A stretch of DNA of 64,000 nt, taken from the NCBI RefSeq assembly GCF_000801955.1, contig NZ_JSZO01000001.1, positions 62,001-126,000 on the forward strand, in the 5' to 3' direction. The position numbers and the translations under genes are program-made. The DNA comes from Ralstonia sp. A12. GTDB lineage: Bacteria > Pseudomonadota > Gammaproteobacteria > Burkholderiales > Burkholderiaceae. Positions 35,438 through 45,052 of the stretch are shown here, in pieces. The notes beneath the pieces were generated by a model. That model ran no database searches and was not told the DNA's origin. It was given only the letters and a program-made list of their open reading frames with translations. The stretch's first letter is position 1, and every line of letters starts with the position of its first letter.

Positions 35438-36510
35438 TGCGGAACCTTGATCGCCAGATTGGCCGGCCAATCAGCCTGCGCGTCGAGCTTGAGCCACGCC
35501 ATGCCGGGCAGACCGGTCTTCACCAGCTTCAGGTGCTTGCGCAGCAGATCACGGTCAATCTGTGCCTTGATACGGAACATCAGCTTCTGGCGCTCGCTGG
35601 CGGTTTCCACCGTCTTGGGCGTGAACTGCGCGGTGCTGGCGACAAAGGACACGCGTGCCGGAATCACGTACTGCGGCGCGGCGTCGAGCACGATGCGCAC
35701 CTCGCTGCCCATGGCAATTCGGCCTGCGTCCGTCTCCGGCACGAAGAAGGTCATGTAGACGTCTGACAGATCGACCAGATTGAGCAGTCGCCCGCCGCCG
35801 GCCAGCACCTCACCAGGCTGGGCAATGCGGTATTGCACACGGGCGTCCCGCGGGGCGGTCAGGGCGCTGTCGTCAATGTCGGCCTTGATGCGCAGTACCG
35901 TCGCGTCCGCCGCCTTGACGGTGGCATTGGCACCGGCCACCTGTGTGCGGGCCGAGGCCACCGCCGCCTGCGCCGCCTCGGCCTGCGCACGGGCCGCCAC
36001 CAGCGCGGCCTTGGCGCTGCGTACGCGGGCACGGTCGTCGTCCAGCTCTTGCATCGACGAGGCGCCTTCGTGCGACAGCGTTTCAGAACGCGTCAGCCGG
36101 CGTTGCGCGGCATCCAGATCGCTTTCGCGCAGCGCGATCTGCGCCAGCGCCGCCTGCCGGTCTGCCTCCCGCACCGCCACCTGGGCCTGTGCGCTCGCCA
36201 CGGCCGAGATGGACTGCTGCTGCCGCGCCTGGGCTTCATCGCGTTGCGCCTCCAGGGTCTGCACCTGCATGTGTGCGAGCGGCTGGCCGGCGTTCACGAA
36301 ATCGCCCTCTTCCACGAGGATGTCCTGTACGCGGCCGGGGAGCTTGGTGGCCACGTCGATCTCGGTGGCCTCGATACGGCCATTGCCGCTTGCAAAGCCC
36401 TTGCCGGGGCCGTCTTGTCGCAATGTCTTCCACGCAAACGCGCCACCGGCTGCCACCAGTGCGGCGGCGAGCAGTGCAATCCATCGCTGTCGGGGGGATA
36501 TCGTCATCAT
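35434..36510 (-). CDS. HlyD family periplasmic adaptor subunit (YhiI-like)
   Basis: 358 residues. One N-terminal membrane anchor ([18 protein letters not shown]), a half-lipoyl strand [20 protein letters not shown], a long coiled coil (about residues 90-210, Ala/Gln-rich heptads), then [18 protein letters not shown] and a beta-barrel. It links the inner-membrane ABC proteins to the outer-membrane NodT channel. It overlaps both neighbours by 4 bp, so nodT-hlyD-rbbA are translationally coupled. Confidence 0.9.
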   Translation of the reverse strand: MMTISPRQRWIALLAAALVAAGGAFAWKTLRQDGPGKGFASGNGRIEATEIDVATKLPGRVQDILVEEGDFVNAGQPLAHMQVQTLEAQRDEAQARQQQSISAVASAQAQVAVREADRQAALAQIALRESDLDAAQRRLTRSETLSHEGASSMQELDDDRARVRSAKAALVAARAQAEAAQAAVASARTQVAGANATVKAADATVLRIKADIDDSALTAPRDARVQYRIAQPGEVLAGGGRLLNLVDLSDVYMTFFVPETDAGRIAMGSEVRIVLDAAPQYVIPARVSFVASTAQFTPKTVETASERQKLMFRIKAQIDRDLLRKHLKLVKTGLPGMAWLKLDAQADWPANLAIKVPQ

Positions 36511-38018
36511 GGTGTGGCTCCGCCCAATGCGCGCGGGGGTGGCGCCAGGCTCAGATGGGGTTTCGGATCAGACGTGGTTCCGGCAGCCAGCATGCCGCCA
36601 CCCAGCGCCGCATATAAACCAACGCGGCTGGACAGAAGCGCGCGGCGTACCTGCACCTGTTGCTGTTGCGCGGCCAGCAGATCCCGCTGCGCGTCGAGCA
36701 CCTCCAGATACGTCGATGACCCGGCATCGAAGCGCAGTTGCGACAGCCGTGCGCGCTCGGTCTGCGCGGCCAACGCGGCCTGCGCGATCTCAAGCTGTTC
36801 GGCCAGCCACTTGCGGGCGGAGAGTGCGTCGGACACATCGCGGAAAGCGCTTTGCACGGTCTTCTCGTAACCAGTCACCGCCAGATCGCGGCGGGCTTCG
36901 GCCAGGTCAAGGTTGCTGCGCAGCTTGCCGCCCTCAAACAGCGGGAGCGTGATGCTCGGCGCAAAGACCCAGGCGCGTGTGCCGGGTGCGAACAGGTTGC
37001 CCAACTCGGGGCTGATCGTGCCGTAAGCGCCAGTCAGCGCTACGCGTGGGAAGAACGCCGCGCGTGCCGCACCAATGCTGGCGTGCGCAGCACGCAGCCG
37101 GTGCTCGGCGGCAGCAATGTCGGGGCGCTGCGTCAGCAGATCGGAGGGCAGTCCGGCACGCAGTTCGGCCAGCACGCGGCGTTCATCGAGCGGCTCTGCC
37201 ACCGGTGGCAGGTCGATGGGCTTGCCCACGAGCAGCACCAGACCGTGCGCCTGCGCGTCACGCGCTTGCAGCAATTGCGTAAGCAGTGCCTGCGCCTGGG
37301 TCAGCAGGGTCTCGACCTGCGTTTGGTTCAGCCGTGAAGTTGCCCCCACGGCCACACGGCGCGAGAAGATGCGCAGTGTCTCAGTGCGGCTGTCCACGGT
37401 CTGCTGCGCCAGCGCGATGCGCTCGTCCAGTTCTCGCAGCGTCAGGTAGCTGTCGGCGACTTGCGCGATCAGCCCCAGCGCCACCGCGCGACGTGCCGCG
37501 TCGGAGGCCACGTAGCTTTCCAGCGCTGCCGCATTGAGGTTGCGTACACGTCCCCAGAAATCGATCTCCCAACTGGAGACGCCCGCCCCCACTTGGTACT
37601 GGCTCACGCGCAGGGGCATGCCCAACGGGTCAATATCGGCGGGAATGCCCAGCCGGTTGAGACCCGCCCCCGCATTGAGGTGCGGAAACGACTCCGCCCG
37701 TTGGATGCCAAACGCGGCGCGCGCCTCTTCCACGCGCAGCACGGCGGTACGCAGGTCGCGGTTGTTCTCCAGTGCCTGGGCGATCAACGATTGCAGGCGC
37801 GCATCCGTAAAGTACGCTTGCCAGCCTGTGGCCGCAGCGGACAAACCGTCGCGGCCATCGTCGGCGTCGTAGCGCTGAGCCACAGGTAGCGAGGGTGCCT
37901 CGTAAGGCGGCGCCATCGAGATGCAACCGGACAGCGCCAGTACAACGAAGGCGGCAATGGCGGTTGCACGCGGGCCCGCGCCCCGGCCTCCTGCCGGGAA
38001 ATGTTTCTGCGCACGCAT
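36507..38018 (-). CDS. NodT family outer-membrane efflux lipoprotein
   Basis: 503 residues. The signal peptide ends in a lipobox VLALSGC, so the mature protein is a lipoprotein. Two OEP repeats follow, with SWEIDFWGRVRNL, SRLNQTQVETLLTQ, RPDIAAAEHRLRAAHASIGA and FEGGKLRSNLDLA. It forms the outer-membrane tunnel of the export system. Its start lies directly after the phaC stop with no spacer, which ties the efflux system to the PHA synthase transcript. Confidence 0.9.
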   Translation of the reverse strand: MRAQKHFPAGGRGAGPRATAIAAFVVLALSGCISMAPPYEAPSLPVAQRYDADDGRDGLSAAATGWQAYFTDARLQSLIAQALENNRDLRTAVLRVEEARAAFGIQRAESFPHLNAGAGLNRLGIPADIDPLGMPLRVSQYQVGAGVSSWEIDFWGRVRNLNAAALESYVASDAARRAVALGLIAQVADSYLTLRELDERIALAQQTVDSRTETLRIFSRRVAVGATSRLNQTQVETLLTQAQALLTQLLQARDAQAHGLVLLVGKPIDLPPVAEPLDERRVLAELRAGLPSDLLTQRPDIAAAEHRLRAAHASIGAARAAFFPRVALTGAYGTISPELGNLFAPGTRAWVFAPSITLPLFEGGKLRSNLDLAEARRDLAVTGYEKTVQSAFRDVSDALSARKWLAEQLEIAQAALAAQTERARLSQLRFDAGSSTYLEVLDAQRDLLAAQQQQVQVRRALLSSRVGLYAALGGGMLAAGTTSDPKPHLSLAPPPRALGGATP

Positions 38019-39767
38019 TTACTTCTCCAGCACGTAGGTGCCGGGCGCGCCGTCCAGCGGCGGCAAATCTGCGGCACCCATCTTCGGTGGCTTGACCGGC
38101 GTTGGGTCTGACGCATGCGCGACGAGCCATGCCTGCCATGCAGGCCACCAAGATCCGCCAGTGGCGGGGGCCGAAGCCAACCAATCATCCGGCCCTACCG
38201 ATACGTTGCCAACATGGCGGGTCTGCATCTGGAACTGCCGATGCGAGTTCACCGGTGGGCTGACAATGCCGGCGTTATGCCCACCGCTGGTGAGCACGAA
38301 CGTCAACGCCGCCTCGGTCAGGTGATGCAGCTTGTAGACCGAGCGCCAGGGGGCCACGTGGTCGGTCAGCGTCCCCACCACGAAGATGGGCGCGCTGATG
38401 TCGTTCAAGACCACCGGCTTGCCATTGACGGGGTAGCGGCCCTCGCTCAGGTCATCGTTCAGGAACAGGCGTCGCAGATACTGACTGTGCATGCGCGCAG
38501 GCATGCGTGTGGCATCGGCGTTCCAGGCCATCAGGTCGTTCATGGGGGCGCGGTCGCCCATCAGGTATTCCCCCACCACGCGTGACCACAACAAGTCATA
38601 TGAGCGCAGCATCTGGAAGGCGCCGGCCATCTGGCTTGCGCGCAGGTAGCCGGTCTGCGCCATCTGCGCCTCAAGCAGGCTGACCTGCGCCTCGTCGATG
38701 AACAGGCCCAGTTCGCCCGGCTCGCAGAAATCAGTCTGCGCGGCAAAGAGCGTCATGGATGCCAGTCGTGCGTCACCATCACGCGCCATGGCCGCTGCGG
38801 CAATGGTCAGCAACGTACCGCCGAGGCAATAGCCCGTGGCGTGCACACGCCGGCCTGGCACGATGGCATTGACAGCATCCAGCGCGGCAAAGACGCCAAG
38901 CTTGAGATAGGCGTCCATGTCCAGGTCACGGTCGGCCTCGTCCGGGTTTTTCCAGGAGATACAGAACACGGTATGGCCCTGTTCGACCAGATAGCGGATC
39001 AGCGAGTTCTGCGGCGACAGATCGAGGATGTAGTACTTCATGATCCACGCCGGCACGATCAGGATGGGCTCGGCCTGGACCTTGGGCGTGGCGGGCGCGT
39101 ACTGGATCAACTCGATCAGGCGGTTGCGCAGCACAACCTTGCCGGGGGTTACCGCCACGTCGCGGCCCACCACGAAGTGTTCGGTGCCGGCGGCTGGTGC
39201 GCCACTCATCAAACGCTCGATGTCGTCCACCGCATTGAGCGCGCCCCGCATCAGATTGCTGCCGCGCTGCTCTGCAGTCTGACGTAACACCACGGGGTTC
39301 GTCGCCAATTGATTGCCTGGCGACATCATGTCGAGCCATTGGCGTGCGGCAAAGGCAACCACGTCCTCATGATGCTTGGCGACACCCCATACGCCGTGCG
39401 TGGCCGCTTCCCACCATTGCTCGGTCAGCAGAAAGGATTGGTGCAGCACGTTGAATGGCCACAAGCGCCACGCTTCGGCCGAGAAGCGACGGTCCTGCGC
39501 CGGCGGCTGAACGCAAAGACACGGCTGCTGCGGGCCGGCTGCCATGCAATTCTGGAGGTAGCTGCCAAGCTGTTCAGCCTGGGTCAGTGCCAGGCGCCAC
39601 AGATCCAGCCGCTTGCCGGGGGAGACCGCCAGATGCAGGGCCCAATCGAGCAAGGCCAACTGGATCGAGACAAACGACAGCGAATTCGACCCACGCGCAA
39701 GGGCGGCGTGAAATGGCGGATCGATCTGCTCGGCGGCCGAGGAGGATGGCACGGGGGCGGTGTGCAT
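38019..39767 (-). CDS. phaC: Poly(3-hydroxyalkanoate) synthase, class I-like
   Basis: About 582 residues from MHTAPVPSSSAAEQ. A longer frame exists but begins inside the FNR-type site upstream. Catalytic residues are visible: Cys313 in the lipase-box-like ATGYCLGGTLL, aspartate in TLTDHVAPWRSV and histidine in LTSGGHNAGIV. The N-terminal domain has FNVLHQSFLLTEQWW as in PhaC proteins. It polymerises (R)-3-hydroxyacyl-CoA on granules. No phaA or phaB follows; instead efflux, phasin and Pta-Ack genes do. It is thus probably an additional synthase, with the housekeeping phaCAB elsewhere. Confidence 0.9.
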   Translation of the reverse strand: MHTAPVPSSSAAEQIDPPFHAALARGSNSLSFVSIQLALLDWALHLAVSPGKRLDLWRLALTQAEQLGSYLQNCMAAGPQQPCLCVQPPAQDRRFSAEAWRLWPFNVLHQSFLLTEQWWEAATHGVWGVAKHHEDVVAFAARQWLDMMSPGNQLATNPVVLRQTAEQRGSNLMRGALNAVDDIERLMSGAPAAGTEHFVVGRDVAVTPGKVVLRNRLIELIQYAPATPKVQAEPILIVPAWIMKYYILDLSPQNSLIRYLVEQGHTVFCISWKNPDEADRDLDMDAYLKLGVFAALDAVNAIVPGRRVHATGYCLGGTLLTIAAAAMARDGDARLASMTLFAAQTDFCEPGELGLFIDEAQVSLLEAQMAQTGYLRASQMAGAFQMLRSYDLLWSRVVGEYLMGDRAPMNDLMAWNADATRMPARMHSQYLRRLFLNDDLSEGRYPVNGKPVVLNDISAPIFVVGTLTDHVAPWRSVYKLHHLTEAALTFVLTSGGHNAGIVSPPVNSHRQFQMQTRHVGNVSVGPDDWLASAPATGGSWWPAWQAWLVAHASDPTPVKPPKMGAADLPPLDGAPGTYVLEK

Positions 39768-39831
39768 GGTCGGGGGCGTCAAACGATTGCGGATTTGCAA
39801 CCCATTAGATGCCAGCTGCAGCAGCGCGAAC

Positions 39832-39845
39832 TTGATGCACCTCAA
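39832..39845. promoter_or_regulatory. FNR/ANR-type site upstream of phaC
   Basis: TTGATGCACCTCAA fits TTGAT-N4-ATCAA with one change. On the minus strand a -10-like TCTAAT (39804-39809, 5 of 6) begins 29.5 bp from its centre, placing the site at about -41.5, the class II activator position. Predicted start about 39797 and a 30-base leader to the chosen ATG. Confidence 0.7.
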
Positions 39846-39892
39846 ATCGAGACAAGAGTGCTGACTCTAAAAGTCTTCACTCCTGCAAGACA

Positions 39893-40345
39893 TCACAACG
39901 GCCGTGGCGGTGGCGCACCACGATAAAGCGCGAAGTCGTGCCGCTTGTCTTGCGTGGTGACGCGAATCGTGTCGCTGTCATCAAGAAAGAACGTCGCCGG
40001 AACGGTGCGATTCATGGTGAAACCGACATCCGCGGTCAGTTCAGAGAGTTGCGACTCCAATTCGACACTAAGCCAATCGCCGATCTGCCTGCACACCCTC
40101 TCCCGCCTGAGGTGGCCGAAGGCGCAATAGGCGCGCGCAGCGGCGGCGGGAACGTGGACGGCCAAGGCGCACAGTATCGCGTTGCCATGCGCGCTCAGCC
40201 AAGGCCATTTCGCCTCGAGGTTGTAGCCGCCGCATTCCGAGCGCGTCGCACGAATCAATGCGCTCCAAGGCAAGGTTGCCGCCACGGTTGCTTCAAGCTC
40301 CCAAAGCGTGGCCGCAACCACTTCGTCCGGCTGTTTTTCCAACAT
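39893..40345 (-). CDS. Hypothetical protein, 150 residues
   Basis: Not recognised. A soluble protein with mixed helix and strand; notable parts are GYNLEAKWPWLSAHGNA, a hydrophobic helix around ILCALAVHVPAAAARAY, a cysteine at each end of the middle third, and a C-terminal strand-rich region (TVPATFFLDDSDTIRVTTQDK). No signal peptide. It starts with ATG after GGGG and has an FNR-type site about 83 bp upstream, between it and the end of mgtA. The phaC promoter follows it, so it is probably transcribed alone. Coding character matches its neighbours. Confidence 0.65.
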   Translation of the reverse strand: MLEKQPDEVVAATLWELEATVAATLPWSALIRATRSECGGYNLEAKWPWLSAHGNAILCALAVHVPAAAARAYCAFGHLRRERVCRQIGDWLSVELESQLSELTADVGFTMNRTVPATFFLDDSDTIRVTTQDKRHDFALYRGAPPPRPL

Positions 40346-40421
40346 GGTTTCCCCCGTTTGGGGCGTATTCCCGCCCCTTCTTTGCCTGGTTCGAGGTTAC
40401 GGCGGTCAACCTTCCGCACGG

Positions 40422-40435
40422 CTGACGGCGATCAA
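40422..40435. promoter_or_regulatory. FNR/ANR-type site upstream of the 150-residue protein
   Basis: Read on the minus strand the site is TTGATCGCCGTCAG, one half perfect and the other one base off. It lies 77 bp upstream of the gene start and 59 bp beyond the mgtA stop. The -10 candidate is poor. Confidence 0.5.
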
Positions 40436-40493
40436 AGGTGCGCGTTCGAAACCGCACTGAGTGGCGCCCCTCCCACAGAAAACACTTGGTGAC

Positions 40494-43121
40494 TTAATCA
40501 AGTCCATAACGCCTCACGTACCACGTTTTCATCACATGCGTGACCAAGGCATAGACCACGACAGTTGCCGCCAGACATGGCCAGTAGGCAACCGGCAGCG
40601 GCACGAAGCCGAACAGCGTGCCCAATGGCGTCAGCGGCATGGCAACCCCAACGCAGGCGATGGCGACGCTGGTCGCGATCAACGCCGTGCTCGCCCGGCT
40701 TTCAATGAAGGGCACCTTGGCGGTGCGGATGATATGGATGATGAGTGTCTGCGTCAGTAGCGATTCGACAAACCACCCCGACTGGAAGAGCTGCGGATTG
40801 CCCCATGCGTGGAAGACACCCAGCATCAATGCATACGTGACAAAGTCGAACAGCGAGCTGACGGGCCCGATATACAGCATGAACTTCAGGATGTGACCGA
40901 TTTCCCAGCGGCGTGGCTTGACGAGGTAATCCTCATCCACGTTGTCAGTCGGGATGGCGGTCTGCGAGAAGTCGTACAGCAGGTTGTTGAGAAGCACCTG
41001 AACCGGCGCCATCGGCAGAAACGGCAGAAACAGACTCGCACCCAGCACGCTGAACACGTTGCCAAAGTTGGAGCTGGCGCCCATCTTGATGTACTTGACG
41101 ATGTTGCCGAAAACCTTGCGCCCCTCCGTCACGCCCTCCCCCAATACCGCCAGGCTCTTTTCCAGCAGGATGATGTCGGCAGATTCCTTGGCAATATCGA
41201 CGGCGCTGTCCACGGAGATGCCGACGTCTGCCGCCTTGAGCGCGGGCCCATCGTTGATACCATCGCCCATGAATCCGACGGTGTGCCCTTTGCGATGCAA
41301 TGCTTCGACAATCGCCGCCTTCTGTGCGGGGGACACCTTGGCGAATACCGACGCGCGCTCGGCAACCTCGGCCAACTGATCGGGGGACATGGCGGACAAC
41401 TCCGTGCCCAGCACAACTGGATCGACATCCAGACCGACCTCTCGACAGATCTTGCGCGCGACGATTGCGTTGTCTCCGGTCAGAATCTTGACGGTCACCC
41501 CACCAGCTTTCAGGGCAGCGATAGCATCCGCAGCTGTCTCGCGCGGCGGATCAAGGAATGCGATGTAGCCGAGCAACGTCAGGTCTGATTCGTCCGCTAC
41601 GGCGTATTGGGCCTGCTGTGCAGGCAACTCTTTGTAGGCCACCGCCACCGCGCGAAAGCCATCAGCGTTCAGGTTGTCGGCCAGGCGCTTGGTGTGCTCA
41701 AGATGGCTTGCCTCGAGCGGCCCGCTTTCGTCGCCGCTGACATAACGCGTGCTGATGGAAAGTACTTCCTCCACCGCCCCCTTGCAGATCAGCACGTGAC
41801 TGCCGTCATCCCTCGAAAGCACCACCGACATGCGCCGACGCTCGAAGTCAAACGGTAGCTCATCAATCTTGCGAAAGCGCGCGTGCACGTCCAACCGCTG
41901 CTCCAACTCCACGTGCTTGAGCACCGCCACGTCCAGCAAGTTCTTCAGGCCCGACTGGTAGAAGCTGTTCAGAAACGCATACTCCAAAACCAGATCGGAT
42001 TCTTCACCACGCAAATCCAGGTGGTGCTTGAGGATGATGCGATCCTGCGTGAGCGTGCCGGTTTTGTCAGTACACAAGACATCCATCGCGCCAAAATTCT
42101 GGATGGCATTGAGCCGCTTGACGATGACCTTCTTCCGCGACATGGCGATCGCGCCCTTGGCCAGATTCACGGTCACGATCATCGGCAGCATCTCGGGGGT
42201 CAAGCCCACCGCAACAGCCACGGCAAACAGCATTGCCTCGAACCAGTTCCCCTTGGTCAGCCCGTTGATGAGGAAGACGATTGGCGCCATCACCAAGATC
42301 AACGTCAACATGAGCCAGGTGAAGCGTGTGATGCCCCGATCGAAGCTGGTTTGCACGCGTTGCGCGGCAATCAGGTCTGCCACATGGCCGAAGGAAGTCC
42401 GTTGGCCGGTCGCCAGCACCACCCCCGTACCGAACCCGCTGACGACCGCACTCCCCATGAAGCACAGGTTGGGCAGGTCGAAATCTGCATCAACGGCGCC
42501 GTCATATGGCTCGGCAACCCTTTCTTGCGGCATGGCCTCGCCGGTCAACGCTGACTGGTTGACGAACAAATCCTTGGCGCTGAGCAGCCGCATGTCGGCC
42601 GGCACCATATCGCCGGCGGCAAGTTGCACGATGTCGCCCGGTACCAATTGCTCGATCGGTATTTCTTCGGGCAGCTCGGCACCATCAGTGCCCACACGGC
42701 GCACTGCGGCAGTGGTGTGAACCATTTTCCGCAGCGCCTCTGCGGCCCGGTTTGAGCGATGTTCCTGCAAGAACCCGAGCGTCACACTCAGTACCACCAT
42801 GACTGCAATCAGCACTGCAGCACGGACGTCCCCAAGCGCGGCGGAGATGCCAGCCAGCAAGATCAGCAGCACGTTGAGCGGATTGATCGAACGACCCGCC
42901 AGCTCTTCGAGTATCGATGCGTGATGCCCATTGGCCACGCGGTTCGGGCCGTACTCTCGAAGGCGTTGGGCGGCTTCCTGCTGTGTCAGCCCCTGCAATC
43001 GCGTCCCCAGACCGTCCAGCACATCCGGCGGCGGCATCGCCGCCCATGCGGCTGGGGACGAGCCCGTCGAATGCGGCTGCTTTGCCTTCAGACCTGCGCT
43101 CCAGGATGGCTGGCCGCGCAT
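40494..43121 (-). CDS. mgtA: Magnesium-transporting P-type ATPase (MgtA/B, P3B type)
   Basis: 875 residues with the full P-type plan: N-terminal cation-ATPase domain (QQEAAQRLREYGPNRV), actuator motif SALTGEAMPQ, the membrane motif VAVGLTPEMLPMIV, phosphorylation site DKTGTLTQD, nucleotide domain and hinge MGDGINDGPALKAADVG. The GLTPEMLP and NNLLYDFSQT features are those of Mg2+ importers. It is the last gene of the Hsp20 operon, 3 bp after the phosphorylase. No Mg2+ leader structure is seen, and its placement suggests control by oxygen or stress instead. Confidence 0.93.
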   Translation of the reverse strand: MRGQPSWSAGLKAKQPHSTGSSPAAWAAMPPPDVLDGLGTRLQGLTQQEAAQRLREYGPNRVANGHHASILEELAGRSINPLNVLLILLAGISAALGDVRAAVLIAVMVVLSVTLGFLQEHRSNRAAEALRKMVHTTAAVRRVGTDGAELPEEIPIEQLVPGDIVQLAAGDMVPADMRLLSAKDLFVNQSALTGEAMPQERVAEPYDGAVDADFDLPNLCFMGSAVVSGFGTGVVLATGQRTSFGHVADLIAAQRVQTSFDRGITRFTWLMLTLILVMAPIVFLINGLTKGNWFEAMLFAVAVAVGLTPEMLPMIVTVNLAKGAIAMSRKKVIVKRLNAIQNFGAMDVLCTDKTGTLTQDRIILKHHLDLRGEESDLVLEYAFLNSFYQSGLKNLLDVAVLKHVELEQRLDVHARFRKIDELPFDFERRRMSVVLSRDDGSHVLICKGAVEEVLSISTRYVSGDESGPLEASHLEHTKRLADNLNADGFRAVAVAYKELPAQQAQYAVADESDLTLLGYIAFLDPPRETAADAIAALKAGGVTVKILTGDNAIVARKICREVGLDVDPVVLGTELSAMSPDQLAEVAERASVFAKVSPAQKAAIVEALHRKGHTVGFMGDGINDGPALKAADVGISVDSAVDIAKESADIILLEKSLAVLGEGVTEGRKVFGNIVKYIKMGASSNFGNVFSVLGASLFLPFLPMAPVQVLLNNLLYDFSQTAIPTDNVDEDYLVKPRRWEIGHILKFMLYIGPVSSLFDFVTYALMLGVFHAWGNPQLFQSGWFVESLLTQTLIIHIIRTAKVPFIESRASTALIATSVAIACVGVAMPLTPLGTLFGFVPLPVAYWPCLAATVVVYALVTHVMKTWYVRRYGLD

Positions 43122-43124
43122 CGG

Positions 43125-44705
43125 TCACTGCCCTTGCTGATGGGTTGGCGTGGAAGACGCACGCAGGGATGCAGGTGCGTCCTGGGTCAGACACACCGCT
43201 GGGTGCATCCGCGCATAGGCAGAGGAATACTCCAATTCGCCTGACGCCTGGGCGTGAATGGTGAAGAGCGGCTGACCGGCCTTGACCTGATCGTGCAGCC
43301 GCGCGTGCATCTCCACACCAGCAACCTGGCGCATCGGGGCTCCCGCAAGCTTCGCAATACGGGCAAGATGCCGGTTGTCGATCTCGGCGACGACGCCGTC
43401 CTGCTCCGCCACCACATCGCGACGAAAAATCGCCTCACCCGGCACGCGCAGGCCGCCTTGCGCTTCGCAGATTTCTTCGAACTTGCGCCATGCGGCACCG
43501 CTGTCGAGTACGCCGGTGGCCATCTCGAGCCCTGCCCCTTGCTCGGCAGCGCCGCAAAACTCCAGCAGTGCAGCTGCAAGCAGCAGCGAGCGGTCCCGCA
43601 GGTCAAACGGTGCAGCGGGGGTGCGTTGAAGCACGGCCAGAACGTCTCGCGCTTCCAGTGCCGGACCAATGCCACGACCGACGGGCTGGGAGCCATCGGT
43701 ACGCACGATCATGACGTGCACGCCAAACGCTCGCGCTACCCGCTCAAGCAGCATGCGCAGACGCTCCAGATCCTGCAGGCGACGTACCTTGGCTGTCGGC
43801 CCCACCGGCACGTCGATCAAGACATGGGTGGACCCTGCCGCGATCTTCTTCGAAAGGATCGAGGCCACCAGTTGGGCATCGCTGTCCACATCCAGCGCGC
43901 GCTCCACACGAATCAGCACGTCATCGGCGGGGCTCAGGCTGAGTGCGCCACCCCACGCAAGCGAGGCACCGACCCGATCGACAACGCGCCGCAACTCCGT
44001 GGCGCTCAGCGCGACACGCGTCAACGTTTCCATCGTGTCAGCGGTGCCGGCGGGAGACGTGATGGCACGCGATGATGTCTTGGGCAGCAACAAGCCTGCC
44101 GCAGCCGCAATGGCAACCACGATGGGGCTGGTGCGGTTGCCCGGCAGCCCACCCACGCAGTGCTTGTCCGCGACGACCTCTCGGTCCCATTTGAGACGTT
44201 CACCTGAGTCGACCATCGCCTGTGTCAGGTCGATCGTCTCCTTGACGCTCATGTGTCCGCCTGCGCATGCGCTCAGAAACGCCGCGATGTGGACGTCGGC
44301 ATACCGTTCCTTGGCGATATCGTCGACGATGCTCGCCAGCTGGCGCGTATCCAGATGCTCCCCATAGATCTTGGCGCGTACCGCCCGCATCGACTCCAGC
44401 GCGGGCGCGTGGCTGACGGTCACGATATCGCCGGGACGCGCCATCAGCGTCTCAACGGCGCTGACGGACAGGCTGACCTCACACATCTCCAGCACACCGG
44501 AACCGACAAGGTTGAGCGTGGCAATCAAAGCCCGTTGGCCGATCCGCACCCCCACCCGGGCCTGTGCAGTGAACCCTTCGGCACGGCAAATCGCGCAGTC
44601 CGGATGCATGTAGATGACGTGCTCCTGCCACGTGTCGATGCCCAACGGCTTGAAGACAAGCCGATCGGGCAGCACCATCGCCTCAGGCGGAGCAAGCATG
44701 GCCAC
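43125..44705 (-). CDS. Thymidine/AMP phosphorylase family protein (archaeal-type long form)
   Basis: 526 residues of the family that includes archaeal AMP phosphorylase. An N-terminal extension of about 90 residues precedes the glycosyltransferase core: [19 protein letters not shown], the substrate segment [17 protein letters not shown], and the phosphate-binding [20 protein letters not shown]-terminal lipoyl-like hammerhead follows ([18 protein letters not shown]). It phosphorolyses nucleosides or nucleoside monophosphates; the AMP type gives ribose 1,5-bisphosphate. Its operon partner is a PRPP synthetase-like gene, which fits ribose-phosphate salvage. Confidence 0.87.
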   Translation of the reverse strand: MAMLAPPEAMVLPDRLVFKPLGIDTWQEHVIYMHPDCAICRAEGFTAQARVGVRIGQRALIATLNLVGSGVLEMCEVSLSVSAVETLMARPGDIVTVSHAPALESMRAVRAKIYGEHLDTRQLASIVDDIAKERYADVHIAAFLSACAGGHMSVKETIDLTQAMVDSGERLKWDREVVADKHCVGGLPGNRTSPIVVAIAAAAGLLLPKTSSRAITSPAGTADTMETLTRVALSATELRRVVDRVGASLAWGGALSLSPADDVLIRVERALDVDSDAQLVASILSKKIAAGSTHVLIDVPVGPTAKVRRLQDLERLRMLLERVARAFGVHVMIVRTDGSQPVGRGIGPALEARDVLAVLQRTPAAPFDLRDRSLLLAAALLEFCGAAEQGAGLEMATGVLDSGAAWRKFEEICEAQGGLRVPGEAIFRRDVVAEQDGVVAEIDNRHLARIAKLAGAPMRQVAGVEMHARLHDQVKAGQPLFTIHAQASGELEYSSAYARMHPAVCLTQDAPASLRASSTPTHQQGQ

Positions 44706-44719
44706 GGCTCCGGAGCGCC

Positions 44720-44998
44720 TTACAAGCGAAAGCGGAAGTGGCCGCTATGCAGTGTGATCTGCTTGGACCCTGTCATTTCAAACAGGGCGCGTGCAACGGC
44801 CTCGATGTCGTTGCGGTGCCCGGAGAAAGCCTGCACGAGATCTTCCGAACGGCATGACCGGGCACCAAAGTGGTCTTCAAGTGCCTCTGCCGTGATGGCA
44901 TAGGTGGCGTTGCTGCCATCGATCGACGCGCGGCACTGCAGCGTTGGGCCGGCTGCGCAATAGATGGGCTCACACGCTTGAAATTCGATCTGTTTCAT
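44720..44998 (-). CDS. DUF1488-like small protein
   Basis: 92 residues starting [20 protein letters not shown]. The middle, [21 protein letters not shown], then the helix [22 protein letters not shown] resemble DUF1488, a small beta-helix protein family of unknown function common in proteobacteria. It lies between the PRPP synthetase-like and phosphorylase genes in one operon, 14 bp before the latter. An alternative start four codons upstream has no better ribosome site. Confidence 0.68.
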   Translation of the reverse strand: MKQIEFQACEPIYCAAGPTLQCRASIDGSNATYAITAEALEDHFGARSCRSEDLVQAFSGHRNDIEAVARALFEMTGSKQITLHSGHFRFRL

Positions 44999-45052
44999 GA
45001 TGCATCTCACGGGGGTTGTCGGCTTGCCATCGTTAGCGTAGAAACCCTGCCC

